Assembly: GCA_020444245.1 (NCBI GenBank)
Contig: JAHLLI010000012.1
Location: 97,823-161,822, forward strand
From: Actinomycetales bacterium
Lineage (GTDB): Bacteria; Actinomycetota; Actinomycetes; Actinomycetales; Cellulomonadaceae
Length of the DNA: 64,000 nucleotides
Direction of reading: 5' to 3'
In this document: piece after piece, positions 1 to 8,788 of the stretch
How the letters are laid out: every line of letters begins with the position of its first letter
Numbering within the stretch: the first letter of the stretch is position 1
Program-made: the position numbers and the translations under genes
Notes under the pieces: model-generated
Seen by the model: the letters and a program-made list of their open reading frames with translations, nothing else
Database searches by the model: none
Told to the model about the DNA's origin: nothing

Positions 1-361
1 ACCAGTAGACGTCCTCGAGGTGCAGCCACAGCGCGAACTCGTCCAGCGCGAGCGCGGCGCCCGCGCCGAACAGCAGCGCCAGCACCTCCATCCACGGCGA
101 CCCCGGCCTGAACCGGAGCTCCAGAAGGCCCACCAGTAGCACCAGGAGGATCCCCCACACCTGGTGGTGGACGTGCACGCCACCGATGTGCACGTCCTTG
201 ATCGCCGACGCCTTCGCCTCGCCCGCCGGGGCGCGCGCGTTGCGGCGCCGGATCGTGACGGTGATCCACCGGGTGATCCCGAACGTCACCACGAAGCCCA
301 CGAGGAGCCAGATCGTCGCCGCACGGCCGCCCTCGACCAGGGCGGCGTACCAGCCGCTCAT
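1..361 (-). CDS. Integral membrane protein, 3' end outside the window
   Basis: About 120 residues are visible, starting at ATG 361 and running off the left edge. Residues about 8-28 form a hydrophobic helix. A basic, alanine-rich loop follows, then a second hydrophobic stretch (ILLVLLVGLLELRF) and a third (ALLFGAGAALALDEFALWL), so it is a multi-pass membrane protein. The visible end contains the acidic/aromatic motif DEFALWLHLEDVYW. I recall this from uncharacterised actinobacterial integral membrane proteins but cannot assign a function. The next gene on the same strand ends 118 bases upstream. Function unknown; membrane location well supported. Confidence 0.75.
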   Translation of the reverse strand, partial: MSGWYAALVEGGRAATIWLLVGFVVTFGITRWITVTIRRRNARAPAGEAKASAIKDVHIGGVHVHHQVWGILLVLLVGLLELRFRPGSPWMEVLALLFGAGAALALDEFALWLHLEDVYW

Positions 362-479
362 GACGGCCCCGTGCTGCGTCGCGACCTCACCGTCGCCTCC
401 CCCCGGTCGAGAGGCGACCAGGGTCGCAGCGCTCGCCGGTGTTCGCCAGGGCACCCGTCCTGCCGTGGCTGACGGCCGG

Positions 480-1016
480 CTACCCGGCGGCGAGCTCCGC
501 GGCGATCTCGCGTGCCCACGCGTCGATCGCGTCCCAGTCCCGGAAGTCGCCGGACGGGATCGCGCCGCGCGCGGCGGCCGGCATCCGCGCGGCCATCTTC
601 TCGGCGAGCCCGATGGGCGGGGCGTCCTTGTCGTACGCGCCGAAGAACACCTGCTCGCCGCGGGACCCGAGCGTGGCCGGGAGCTGCTCGAACTCCTTGG
701 GGCGCGAGGCGACCAGGACGTCGTTGCCCTTCGCGTCGACCACGTCGGTGCCGGTCGGGCCGCTGGAGAACAGCCACACCGGCCGGGCGGCGAGCTCGGA
801 GCGGTGGCGCTTGGCGAACGCGGTGGCCGGCTTGAGCCAGTGGTACATGTACGCGGCCGCGCCCAGCACGACCGCGTCGTAGGGCCCGACGTCGGCGACC
901 TCGTCCACCGGGCGCGCCTCGGCGGGGGCGCCCTCGGCGGTCAGGGTCTCGGCGATCCGCTCGGCGATGCCGGCGGTCGCTCCGTGGCGGGTGGCGTAGG
1001 CGACCAGGACGGTCAT
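480..1016 (-). CDS. Flavodoxin-domain protein
   Basis: 178 residues. The N-terminus MTVLVAYATRHGATAG is a flavodoxin beta1 strand plus FMN-phosphate loop (T-x-x-G-x-T pattern). It is followed by an alternating alpha/beta fold, including VVLGAAAYMYHWL and a W-containing loop (PVWLFSSGPTG), as in the flavodoxin_5 / HemG-like family. It should bind FMN and carry out cytoplasmic electron transfer; the partner is unknown. The start is fixed by GGGAGGG five bases before ATG 1016; an open frame extends further upstream but without a start as good. Family assignment is firm, physiological role is inference. Confidence 0.85.
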   Translation of the reverse strand: MTVLVAYATRHGATAGIAERIAETLTAEGAPAEARPVDEVADVGPYDAVVLGAAAYMYHWLKPATAFAKRHRSELAARPVWLFSSGPTGTDVVDAKGNDVLVASRPKEFEQLPATLGSRGEQVFFGAYDKDAPPIGLAEKMAARMPAAARGAIPSGDFRDWDAIDAWAREIAAELAAG

Positions 1017-1093
1017 GATCCCTCCCCGGGTGTGCCTCCAGGGTCCCGACCGGGCGGCACCGGCGTCGAGGGCGGAACGTCCCGACCGGGCGT

Positions 1094-1735
1094 TCAGCGC
1101 CTGCGGTCGCGCGGCAGCTCGCTCGGCCCGACGTGCTGGTGCAGCCAGTCCACCAGCGGTTGCGCCGCAGCGTAGAACTCCTCCAGGTGCTCGCGGACAG
1201 CGGGCGTGGCCAGCCAGTCCGGGGCACCCCACGAGTGCCAGGCCGCCAGACCCTTGAACCGCAGCAGCTCCACGCGGGGGTGGTCGCGCGGGTAGCCGCG
1301 CGGCGCGGTCGCCAGCCGCCCCTGCGCCATCACCTGGTACGGCATGGCGTCGACGATCCCCGCGAGCGTGCCTCCCCGGGCGTCGTCGTCCACGGCGGCG
1401 CGATACCGGGCCAGCTGGTCGCGGGCCATCTCCCACATCCCGGCGCCGGCGGCCAGCCCGTCGGCGCTGAGCTGCACGTAGCGGTCATCGCCCACCCGCG
1501 CGCCGATGTGCGTCTTGTACGGGGACTTGTCCGCGCTGAACCGCACGTCGCGGTAGGGCCGGAACGCCCGGCCCTCACCCCAGTCCGGCCCGATCTCGGC
1601 GAGCAGCGCCTCCATCGGGCCGCGGACGGCGTCGTCGTAGGTCGCCCTGTTGGCCTGCCAGTAGGCCTTGGTGTTGTCCGCCTCGAGGCCCTCGAAGAAC
1701 GCGAGCGCCTCGTCCCCGAAGCCCTGGAACGTCAT
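1094..1735 (-). CDS. DUF2461 (TIGR02453) family protein
   Basis: 213 residues. The start MTFQGFGDEALAFFEGLEADNT, the central RPYRDVRFSADKSPYKTH motif and the closing LVDWLHQHVG are typical of DUF2461, a family of about 210-230 residues found in many bacteria and fungi with no settled biochemical role. Cytoplasmic, no signal peptide. ATG 1735 follows a TATCCT -10-like hexamer (1742-1747, minus strand) by six bases, so the mRNA is probably leaderless. It lies upstream of the flavodoxin gene on the same strand with a 77-base gap, possibly co-transcribed. Confidence 0.85.
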   Translation of the reverse strand: MTFQGFGDEALAFFEGLEADNTKAYWQANRATYDDAVRGPMEALLAEIGPDWGEGRAFRPYRDVRFSADKSPYKTHIGARVGDDRYVQLSADGLAAGAGMWEMARDQLARYRAAVDDDARGGTLAGIVDAMPYQVMAQGRLATAPRGYPRDHPRVELLRFKGLAAWHSWGAPDWLATPAVREHLEEFYAAAQPLVDWLHQHVGPSELPRDRRR

Positions 1736-1830
1736 CCGGCGAGGATAGGCCGCGGGGCCGACAGCGCCACGTCTCAACCCCGCCCCCGCCCTGCCGATTG
1801 GTCCGTCGAGCTTCGGCAGAGGCGGACGAG

Positions 1831-3462
1831 ATGGAGCACGACCTGGACGAGCGGGAACCGGCCGACGCGGTCGAGGGTGTCCCCCGCGGCGTCTTCGTGC
1901 GCGCCGCGTCCGCGGCCGAGGCGTCCCGTCGGACGTCCGCCGACGTGCCGACCCCGAGCCGGGGACCCGGGCCGGCACCGGACGCGCCCTCCCCCGCCCC
2001 GCCCGGGCGCACGAGCTTCCCCCGACTGATCGGCCTGACCATCTTCGGCCTGGTCGCGATCGCCGCCGTCACCCTGCTGCTCGCGGCGAGCATGATCGGC
2101 CCGCCGGTGGGCATCGCGCCCGCAGAGGGCCTCTTCCTCGGGGTCTGGAACGTGCTGTACGCGACCGAGGCGCCGACCCCTCGCGTCGCCCTGGCCGCCG
2201 TCGCGCTCGCCGTCCTGCTCGCCGCCGCGGTCGCGGCGCTCGAGCTGCGGATCTCCAACCGGTCGCGGCGTTCGACCGACACCCGGACCGACCCGCTGGC
2301 CCCGAAGATCGTGATGGCCGCCACCGCCGACACCTTCGCCGGCCCCGTGACCGTCACCGTCCTGGTCCCCGCGCACAACGAGGAGGTGTCGCTGCCCGGC
2401 ACCCTCGCCTCCCTGGTCGGCCAGTCGCACCGACCCGAGCGGATCGTGGTCGTCGCCGACAACTGCACGGACCGGACCGTCGAGGTCGCCCGCTCCGCCG
2501 GGGTCGAGGTGGTTGAGACCGTGGGCAACACCCGCAAGAAGGCCGGTGCGCTCAACCAGGTCCTGCGTGACCTGCTCCCCCACCAGGGCGACAACGACGC
2601 CGTGATGGTCATGGACGCCGACACCCGCCTGGACGACGGGTTCCTCGAGACGGCCGTGCGACGGCTCACCGCGGACCGCGCCCTGATGGCGATCGGTGGC
2701 CTGTTCTACGGCGAGGAGGGGGCCGGGCTGCTGGGCCAGTTCCAGCGCAACGAGTACAGCCGCTACAGCCGCGACATCCGTCGGCGGCGAGGGCGGGTCT
2801 TCGTGCTCACCGGCACCGCGTCGCTGTTCCGCCCGGCGGCGCTGCGGGCCGTGGCCGGGGCGCGCGGATCATCCCTGCCCGGCGTGCACGGCGACGTGTA
2901 CGACACCGCCGCGCTGACCGAGGACAACGAGCTCACGATCGCCCTGAAGTCGCTCGGCGCGCTGATGATCTCCCCGAGCGAGTGCACCGTGGTGACCGAG
3001 ATGATGCCGACCTGGCGTGCTCTGTGGAACCAGCGGCTGCGCTGGCAGCGCGGCGCCCTGGAGAACCTCGGCGCGTACGGCCTGACCCCCAAGACGTTCC
3101 GGTACTGGGCCCAGCAGCTGGGCATCGGCTACGGGGTGGTCGCGCTCGCGTCCTACTTCCTGCTCCTCGCCGTGACGGCGCTCGCCGTGGACTCCTGGAT
3201 CTGGTTCCCGTTCTGGATGGGCCTCGGTGTGCTGTTCTCGGTCGAGCGGGTGGTCACCGCGTGGGACGGCGGGTGGCGAGCGCGCCTCGTGGCAGCGGCG
3301 CTGATCCCCGAGCTGGTGTACGCGACCTTCCTCGACGTGGTCTACGTCAAGGGTGTGCTCGACATCCTGCTGGGCAGGCAGGCCGGCTGGGGGCACGTGG
3401 TCCGCACGCCCGTGGAGCAGACCACGCCGGACGCCGGCACGCCGGTGGAGGTCGGACTATGA
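1831..3462 (+). CDS. Membrane glycosyltransferase, family GT2
   Basis: 543 residues. A disordered Pro-rich N-terminal tail of about 55 residues leads to two membrane helices, then a GT-A domain with VTVLVPAHNEE, the metal-binding MDADTRLDD, the catalytic TED (LTEDNELT) and the QxxRW motif as QRLRW. Further helices follow near residues 395-470. This is the plan of processive polysaccharide synthases (hyaluronan, poly-GlcNAc or cellulose synthase-like), so it probably transfers sugars across or at the cytoplasmic membrane. Substrate unknown. ATG 1831 was preferred over an in-frame TTG at 1798, which has no better ribosome site. It overlaps the next gene by ATGA, so translation is coupled. Confidence 0.85.
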   Translation: MEHDLDEREPADAVEGVPRGVFVRAASAAEASRRTSADVPTPSRGPGPAPDAPSPAPPGRTSFPRLIGLTIFGLVAIAAVTLLLAASMIGPPVGIAPAEGLFLGVWNVLYATEAPTPRVALAAVALAVLLAAAVAALELRISNRSRRSTDTRTDPLAPKIVMAATADTFAGPVTVTVLVPAHNEEVSLPGTLASLVGQSHRPERIVVVADNCTDRTVEVARSAGVEVVETVGNTRKKAGALNQVLRDLLPHQGDNDAVMVMDADTRLDDGFLETAVRRLTADRALMAIGGLFYGEEGAGLLGQFQRNEYSRYSRDIRRRRGRVFVLTGTASLFRPAALRAVAGARGSSLPGVHGDVYDTAALTEDNELTIALKSLGALMISPSECTVVTEMMPTWRALWNQRLRWQRGALENLGAYGLTPKTFRYWAQQLGIGYGVVALASYFLLLAVTALAVDSWIWFPFWMGLGVLFSVERVVTAWDGGWRARLVAAALIPELVYATFLDVVYVKGVLDILLGRQAGWGHVVRTPVEQTTPDAGTPVEVGL

Positions 3463-3704
3463 CGCTCGCCCAGACCCTGGCCGACGGTGCGCTGCGCACC
3501 GGGATGCTGCTGCCCGAGTCGGTCATCCACGCCGACGCCTTCAAGGTGCTCGCGACCTTCGTCGCGCTCAACACCCTGATGTACGCGACGCTCGCGGTGG
3601 TCAAGATCCTGCCGAGGGCCCATCGGCCCGCCTGGCTCGCCGACCGCAACCGCCGCGCCCAGGACCGCAGCATCTACGCCGGCCGGACCGGCCGGGAGCC
3701 CTGA
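3459..3704 (+). CDS. Small single-pass membrane protein coupled to the GT2 gene
   Basis: 81 residues. The start ATG overlaps the stop of the glycosyltransferase (ATGA at 3459-3462). A hydrophobic stretch near residues 28-50 (VLATFVALNTLMYATLAVVKILP) predicts one membrane helix, followed by a basic cytoplasmic-looking tail (ADRNRRAQDRS). No known domain. Its tight coupling suggests an accessory subunit of the glycosyltransferase, which is inference only. Confidence 0.7.
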   Translation: MTLAQTLADGALRTGMLLPESVIHADAFKVLATFVALNTLMYATLAVVKILPRAHRPAWLADRNRRAQDRSIYAGRTGREP

Positions 3705-3711
3705 CCGAGGT

Positions 3712-4140
3712 TCAGTCCGGCTGCCGGCCCGAGCGCAGCTGCTTGACGATCGACCGCTGCTTCTTGGCCGCCAGACGGCGCTCCTTCGAGCCACGGGTCG
3801 CACGGGTCGCCCGACGCTGCCGGGCCGGCGGCGCGATCCCGGAGGCGACCAGGGCGGCCAGCCTGCGCTCCGCCGCCGCGCGGTTGCGCAGCTGCTCGCG
3901 GTGCTCGGACGCCGTCACCGTGAGGACCCCACCCACCAGCCGGGTCCCGAGTCGCTCGACGAGCCGCTCGCGCTGCACCGCGGTGAGCACTGCGGAGGAG
4001 GCGACATCCCAGGACAGCTCGACCCGCGAGTCCGTCGTGTTCACGCCCTGCCCCCCGGGGCCGGAGGATCGGCTGAACCGGACCGTCAGCTCGGCTCTGG
4101 GGATGACGAGCGACGGCCCGACCGCGATGCCGCTGTCCAT
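3712..4140 (-). CDS. arfB: ArfB-like peptidyl-tRNA hydrolase (ribosome rescue)
   Basis: 142 residues. It contains the class-I release factor GGQ motif (SSGPGGQGVNTTDS, near residues 26-39) but no codon-recognition domain, and ends with a basic tail (SKERRLAAKKQRSIVKQLRSG). This is the ArfB/YaeJ plan: the GGQ loop hydrolyses the ester bond of peptidyl-tRNA on stalled ribosomes while the tail enters the empty mRNA channel. Length matches the family. ATG 4140 is the start that gives the normal family N-terminus. Its 3' end faces the 3' end of the small membrane gene, 7 bases apart. Confidence 0.9.
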   Translation of the reverse strand: MDSGIAVGPSLVIPRAELTVRFSRSSGPGGQGVNTTDSRVELSWDVASSAVLTAVQRERLVERLGTRLVGGVLTVTASEHREQLRNRAAAERRLAALVASGIAPPARQRRATRATRGSKERRLAAKKQRSIVKQLRSGRQPD

Positions 4141-4199
4141 GCCCCGATCGTCCCACGGCGCCTGCCTGGGGCCCACGCGGTCGCCGCTAGCATCGCCGG

Positions 4200-5159
4200 G
4201 TGACGACGAGCCGACCGGCCACCGCGACGCTCGTCGTCCCGGCGGTCCTGGTCTCCGCCCTGGTCGGTGCGCTCATCGCCGCGCAGGGCCGGTTCAACGG
4301 CGACCTCGCGGTCGCGGGCGCCGGCACGCTGACGGCGGGCTGGCTGTCGTACCTGGGCACGCTCGTGACGATCGCGGTCGTGGTCCTGGTGCGGGGCCGG
4401 GCCGCGCGTACCGCGGTGGTGCTGCGCGATCGCGGCCGCTGGTGGTGGTACGCGATCGGGCTGTGCGGGATCCCCATCGTGCTGGTGTCTGCGTACGGCA
4501 TCCCGATCGTCGGCCTCGCGGTCGCCTCGGTGGCGTCGGTCGCCGGCCAGACGGTCGCCGGGCTCGCGCTGGACGCCCGCGGGGTGGGGCTGCCCGGGCG
4601 GCTGCCGATGACCGGTCGGCGCACGCTCGCCGCGGCGACCGCGATCGCCGGGTTGGCCCTGGCGATGGTCGCCGGGTCGGGCGACGCGGGCGTCGGGGGC
4701 GGGCAGTCCGCGCTGATCGGGGTGCTGTTCTTCGTGGCGGGGGCGACGCTCGCCGGGCAGAACGCGGGCAACGGCGCCGTGGCGCAGGCCTCGGGTGACC
4801 CGACCATCGCCGGTCTGGCCTCGGCGACCGGCGGGACGGTGGCGATCTCGCTGCTGGTCGGGGTCGCGGCGATGACCGGTGGTCTCGCCGGGGTCGCGCT
4901 GCCCGACGCGCCGGGCGACTGGTACCTGTACCTCGGCGGCCCGCTGGGCGCCGGGATCGTCGTCGCGGCCGCCTGGGCGGTGCGCCACCTGGGCACGTTC
5001 GCCCTCACCCTCACCGTGGTCGGCGGTCAGCTGGTCACGGCCATGGTGGTGGACGTGAGCCGCGGTCTCGGCACGCCGTGGACCACCGTCGCGTCGGTGC
5101 TGGCGATCGTGGCGGCCACCGCACTGGGCGTCAGTCGGAGGGCTCCAGCAGCAGCCTGA
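4200..5159 (+). CDS. DMT-superfamily transporter, YdcZ (DUF606) type
   Basis: 319 residues, nearly all hydrophobic, with about ten predicted helices arranged as two similar halves: G-x-L-I-A-A-Q-G-R-FNGDLA in the first and LFFVAGATLAGQNAGNGAVA in the second. This matches duplicated YdcZ/DUF606 proteins of the drug/metabolite transporter superfamily. Substrate unknown. The GTG start lies six bases after TAGCAT (4188-4193), so the message is probably leaderless. The last 29 bases overlap the convergent TetR gene, meaning the two transcripts share their ends. Confidence 0.85.
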   Translation: MTTSRPATATLVVPAVLVSALVGALIAAQGRFNGDLAVAGAGTLTAGWLSYLGTLVTIAVVVLVRGRAARTAVVLRDRGRWWWYAIGLCGIPIVLVSAYGIPIVGLAVASVASVAGQTVAGLALDARGVGLPGRLPMTGRRTLAAATAIAGLALAMVAGSGDAGVGGGQSALIGVLFFVAGATLAGQNAGNGAVAQASGDPTIAGLASATGGTVAISLLVGVAAMTGGLAGVALPDAPGDWYLYLGGPLGAGIVVAAAWAVRHLGTFALTLTVVGGQLVTAMVVDVSRGLGTPWTTVASVLAIVAATALGVSRRAPAAA

Positions 5160-5778
5160 TCCAGGTGTCGGCCAGGTGCGCGCCGAACCGCTCGGGGCTC
5201 CAGCCCCGCCGGGTCAGCACCGTGAAGTACTCCGCGCTGTTCATCGACCAGACCACGTCCGCGACGTGCCGGTCGTCGAGGTCGTCACGCAGCTGGCCCG
5301 TGCTGCGCAGGTCCGCCGCGAACAGCAGCATGTTGCCCGCGCGCCGTTCGTCCAGGTCCGCCCAGGCCCGTGCGCACCCGGGGTCGGTGGCGCCGGCCTC
5401 CCGCAGGGCCTCCTGGAGCGGGGCGACGACGGGCAGCAGGTGGGCGAGGGCGTCGGCGTAGATCCGGATCTTCGCGGCGGCGGTGGGTGCCTCGCGGATG
5501 CGCCGGACGTAGCCGCGCTGCTCGGCCGGCAGCGGGTCGTCGGAGTCGGCGAGCACCATGTCGATCACGGCGCGGATCAGCTCCGGCTTGCGGCCGACGC
5601 TCGCGTACACCGTGTCCACGGCGACCCCGGCCGCCTCGGCGATGCGGGCGACCGGGCACGCGTAGCCCTCGGCGGTGAACAGGTCCCGAGCAGCGGTCAG
5701 CACGGCCGTGCGGGTCGAGGCGGCCTGGGCCGCCCGGCTCGGCGACCGGTAGCGACGTCTTGTGCCTGAGGACGACAT
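5131..5778 (-). CDS. TetR-family transcriptional regulator
   Basis: 215 residues. The N-terminal helix-turn-helix spans about residues 25-65 (VLTAARDLFTAEGYA, then VARIAEAAGVAVDTVYASVG). The C-terminal half is a variable ligand/dimer domain. It is divergent from the flavin monooxygenase gene and probably controls it. The minus strand has TAAGAT (5785-5790) six bases before ATG 5778, so the mRNA is likely leaderless and the two divergent promoters overlap. A CCGAA-N5-TTCGG repeat lies in the shared region. Confidence 0.9.
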   Translation of the reverse strand: MSSSGTRRRYRSPSRAAQAASTRTAVLTAARDLFTAEGYACPVARIAEAAGVAVDTVYASVGRKPELIRAVIDMVLADSDDPLPAEQRGYVRRIREAPTAAAKIRIYADALAHLLPVVAPLQEALREAGATDPGCARAWADLDERRAGNMLLFAADLRSTGQLRDDLDDRHVADVVWSMNSAEYFTVLTRRGWSPERFGAHLADTWIRLLLEPSD

Positions 5779-5784
5779 GGGCCT

Positions 5785-5821
5785 ATCTTAGGTTAATCCG
5801 AAGCCGATTCGGGCGAATTCG
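5785..5821. promoter_or_regulatory. Divergent promoter and candidate TetR operator
   Basis: The region holds a minus-strand -10 (TAAGAT, 5785-5790) and a plus-strand -10 (TAGGTT, 5789-5794) that overlap. Directly after them comes the inverted repeat CCGAAGCCGATTCGG (5798-5812) and then the palindrome CGAATTCG (5814-5821). The repeat would sit at the expected transcription start of the monooxygenase gene, a good place for repression by the adjacent TetR protein. The assignment is inference from position and symmetry. Confidence 0.55.
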
Positions 5822-5844
5822 GGATCGTGTCCCGAGGAGGAACG

Positions 5845-6978
5845 ATGGTCACGGAGCGGATCGACACCGCCGTCATCGGCGGCGGGCAGGCTGGTCTGGC
5901 CATCGGGTACCACCTCGCGGCGCGCGACGTGCCGTTCGTGGTCCTGGACGCCCAGGACCGCATCGGCGACGCGTGGCGACACCGCTGGGACTCCCTGCGG
6001 CTGTTCACGCCCGCGCGGTTCAGCGGGCTCCCCGGCAGCCCCTACCCCGGCTCGCCGTGGGACTTCCCGCACCACGCGGCGTTCGCCGACTACCTCGAGG
6101 GCTACGCCGCCGAGCACTCCCTGCCGGTGCGCACCGGGACCAGGGTCCGCCGGCTCGGCAGGGACGGCGAGCGCTTCGTCCTCGAGACCACGTCCGGTCC
6201 CCTGCTCGCGGACCGGGTGGTGCTCGCCGCGGGCTTCGACGCCCGGCCGCGGGTACCGGCGTTCGCCGCGGACCTCGACGAGTCGGTCACCCAGCTGCAC
6301 TCGGCCGACTACCGCAACGCCGGACAGCTGCCTCCGGGCGACGTCCTGGTGGTCGGGGCCGGCAACTCCGGGGCCGACATCGCGCTCGAGCTCGCCCGCA
6401 CGCACCGGGTGGTGCTCGCCGGGCGGCACCCGGGGCAGATCCCGTTCCGCATCGAGAGCCGGACGTCGCGCCTGCCGAGCCTCATGGTCTTCACGGCCTT
6501 CTCGCGCGTGCTCACGGTGCGCACCCCGATCGGTCGGCGCGCACGGTCACGCGTGCAGGCCCACAGCGGGCCGCTGATCCGGGTCAAGACCCGCGACCTC
6601 GCCGACGCCGGGGTGGAGCGCACGGCCCGGATCGCGGGCGTCCGCGACGGGCAACCGCTCACCCAGGACGGGCGGCGGCTCGACGTCGCGTCGGTGGTGT
6701 GGTGCACCGGGTTCGACCCCGACCTGTCATGGGTCGACCTGCCCGGGATCGGGGCCGACGGCCTGGTCCCGAACGACCGCGGCGTGGTTCTGGACGTGCC
6801 CGGGCTGTACGTGCTGGGCCAGCTGTTCCAGTACTCGCTCGCCTCGTCGATGGTCCACGGCGTCGGCAGGGACGCGGCCCACCTCGCCGAGCACATCGAC
6901 CGCGCCCGACGCGCCGCCCCGCACCGCGACCTGCCTCCCGGGCCCCTGCCGCGCGACCCGGAGCTCACCGCACCCTGA
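5845..6978 (+). CDS. Flavin-containing monooxygenase / NAD(P)-dependent oxidoreductase
   Basis: 377 residues. The FAD Rossmann motif is IGGGQAGLAIGYHL (residues 11-24). The NADPH motif is VVGAGNSGADIA near residue 170, and a third conserved WCTGFDPDL lies near residue 285. This is the plan of the FMO/CzcO-like family that oxygenates N, S or ketone substrates in the cytoplasm. ATG 5845 is set by a perfect AGGAGG five bases upstream. It is probably repressed by the divergent TetR gene. The substrate cannot be read from sequence. Confidence 0.88.
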   Translation: MVTERIDTAVIGGGQAGLAIGYHLAARDVPFVVLDAQDRIGDAWRHRWDSLRLFTPARFSGLPGSPYPGSPWDFPHHAAFADYLEGYAAEHSLPVRTGTRVRRLGRDGERFVLETTSGPLLADRVVLAAGFDARPRVPAFAADLDESVTQLHSADYRNAGQLPPGDVLVVGAGNSGADIALELARTHRVVLAGRHPGQIPFRIESRTSRLPSLMVFTAFSRVLTVRTPIGRRARSRVQAHSGPLIRVKTRDLADAGVERTARIAGVRDGQPLTQDGRRLDVASVVWCTGFDPDLSWVDLPGIGADGLVPNDRGVVLDVPGLYVLGQLFQYSLASSMVHGVGRDAAHLAEHIDRARRAAPHRDLPPGPLPRDPELTAP

Positions 6979-7036
6979 ACCGCTCGCGCGGGAATCACCT
7001 TGGGTGCGGCCGCCCGCCGCGCCAGACTCTCCCCCC

Positions 7037-8719
7037 GTGGGTCATGTCGACGTCGCCGGGGTGCGCTACGAGCTCCCCGACGGACGCGTGCTCCTCGACG
7101 ACGTGTCGTTCCGGGTGGGCGACGGCGCCAAGGTGGCCCTCGTCGGGGCGAACGGCGCCGGCAAGACCACCCTGCTGAGGATCGTCACCGGCGAGGTCGC
7201 GCCCCACGCGGGTGCGGTGACCCGCTCCGGCGGCCTGGGCACCATGCGCCAGCTCGTGGGCCACGGGGGCGACGACGAGACGGTGGCCGACCTGCTGCTC
7301 TCCCTCGCCCCCGAGCGCGTCCGGGCCGCCCAGGCCGCGGTCGACGAGCTCGAGCTGGCGCTCATGGAGACCGAGGACGAGACGACCCAGCTCCGCTACG
7401 CGTCGGCGCTCGCCGAGTACGCCGAGGCCGGCGGTTACGACCTCGAGGTGGTCTGGGACGTGTGCACCACCGCCGCGATGGGCGTGCCGTTCGAACGGGC
7501 GAAGCACCGGGCGCTGGGCACGCTGAGCGGCGGCGAGCAGAAGCGCCTCGCCCTGGAGTACCTGCTGCGCGGCCCCGACCAGGTGCTGCTGCTCGACGAG
7601 CCGGACAACTACCTCGACGTGCCGGGCAAGACCTGGCTCGAGGAGCGGATCCGCGAGTCGGCCAAGACGATCCTGTTCGTCTCGCACGACCGCGAGCTGC
7701 TGGCGAACACCGCGACCCGCGTGGTCACCGTCGAGCTCGGCGCGGCGGGCAACCAGGTGTGGACGCACGCGGGCGGGTTCGCGACGTACCACGAGGCGCG
7801 CGAGGACCGGTTCGCGCGGCTGGACGAGCTGCGTCGGCGCTGGGACGAGGAGCGCGCCAAGCTGCGGGACCTGGTCGCGATGTACAAGCAGAAGGCCGCG
7901 TACAACGACGCCATGTCCAGCCGCTACCAGGCGGCGCAGACCCGCCTGCGCAAGTTCGAGGAGGCCGGCCCGCCCACCGAGCAGCCCCGCGAGCAGCGGG
8001 TCCGGATGCGCCTGGGCGGCGGGCGCACCGGCAAGCGTGCGGTGGTGTGCGAGGGCCTCGAGCTCACCGGCCTGATGCGGCCGTTCGACCTCGAGGTCTG
8101 GTACGGCGAGCGGGTCGCGGTGCTCGGCTCGAACGGCTCGGGCAAGTCGCACTTCCTGCGGCTGCTGGCCGCCGGCGGCACCGACCCGGAGCGCGAGCAC
8201 CTGCCGGTGGGCGACGTCGCGCCGGGCCCGGTCCGGCACGCCGGGCGGGCGAGGCTGGGCGCGCGCGTCCGCCCAGGCTGGTTCGTCCAGACCCACGACC
8301 ACCCCGAGCTGGTGGGCCGGACGTTGCTGGAGGTCCTGCACCGCGGTGACGAGCACCGGACGGGCCTGCCGCGCGAGCAGGCGGCGCGCGTGCTCGACCG
8401 CTACGAGCTGGCCCGCTCGGGCGAGCAGCGGTTCGAGACCCTGTCCGGCGGCCAGCAGGCGCGGTTCCAGATCCTGCTGCTCGAGCTGTCCGGCGCCACG
8501 CTCCTGCTGCTCGACGAGCCGACCGACAACCTCGACCTGCAGAGCGCCGAGGCGCTCGACGATGGTCTCGCGGCCTTCGAGGGCACAGTGCTGGCCGTCA
8601 CCCACGACCGCTGGTTCGCGCGCGGGTTCGACCGGTTCCTGGTGTTCGGGGCGGATGGCGCGGTGGTCGAGTCGCCGGAGCCGGTGTGGCACGAGGGCCG
8701 GGTGCGCCGGGACCGGTGA
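7037..8719 (+). CDS. ABC-F family ATPase
   Basis: 560 residues with two ATP-binding cassettes and no membrane segments. Cassette 1 has Walker A GANGAGKTT, signature LSGGEQKR and Walker B LLLLDEPDNYLD. Cassette 2 has GSNGSGKSH, LSGGQQAR and LLLLDEPTDNLD. A long charged linker (EERAKLRDLVAMYKQKAAYN region) separates them, as in ABC-F proteins. These act on the ribosome as translation factors or antibiotic-protection proteins rather than as transporters; which role applies here is not clear. The GTG at 7037 gives the usual family start (GHVDVAGVRYELPDG). The gene ends just before a strong hairpin. Confidence 0.88.
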   Translation: MGHVDVAGVRYELPDGRVLLDDVSFRVGDGAKVALVGANGAGKTTLLRIVTGEVAPHAGAVTRSGGLGTMRQLVGHGGDDETVADLLLSLAPERVRAAQAAVDELELALMETEDETTQLRYASALAEYAEAGGYDLEVVWDVCTTAAMGVPFERAKHRALGTLSGGEQKRLALEYLLRGPDQVLLLDEPDNYLDVPGKTWLEERIRESAKTILFVSHDRELLANTATRVVTVELGAAGNQVWTHAGGFATYHEAREDRFARLDELRRRWDEERAKLRDLVAMYKQKAAYNDAMSSRYQAAQTRLRKFEEAGPPTEQPREQRVRMRLGGGRTGKRAVVCEGLELTGLMRPFDLEVWYGERVAVLGSNGSGKSHFLRLLAAGGTDPEREHLPVGDVAPGPVRHAGRARLGARVRPGWFVQTHDHPELVGRTLLEVLHRGDEHRTGLPREQAARVLDRYELARSGEQRFETLSGGQQARFQILLLELSGATLLLLDEPTDNLDLQSAEALDDGLAAFEGTVLAVTHDRWFARGFDRFLVFGADGAVVESPEPVWHEGRVRRDR

Positions 8720-8748
8720 CCGCGAGGACGCCGGCCACGGCGATCGGC

Positions 8749-8782
8749 GACGGGCCGGGTGCCGTGCGGCACCCGGCCCGTC
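8749..8782. terminator. Bidirectional hairpin terminator
   Basis: A perfect inverted repeat has arms GACGGGCCGGGTGCC (8749-8763) and its complement (8768-8782) with a four-base loop. It lies between the convergent ABC-F gene and the hypothetical gene ending at 8789, 29 bases after the ABC-F stop. There is no long T-run, which is usual for terminators in GC-rich actinobacteria. Confidence 0.8.
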
Positions 8783-8788
8783 GTCGTC

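Noticed and set aside
1798..1830. TTG start 11 codons upstream for the GT2 glycosyltransferase
   Set aside because: No ribosome site, and the extra residues are not part of any conserved region; ATG 1831 is more plausible.
7000..8349. Long open frames on either strand of the ABC-F gene
   Set aside because: Rich in Arg, Gly, Ala and Pro with no motifs; shadows caused by high GC at third codon positions.
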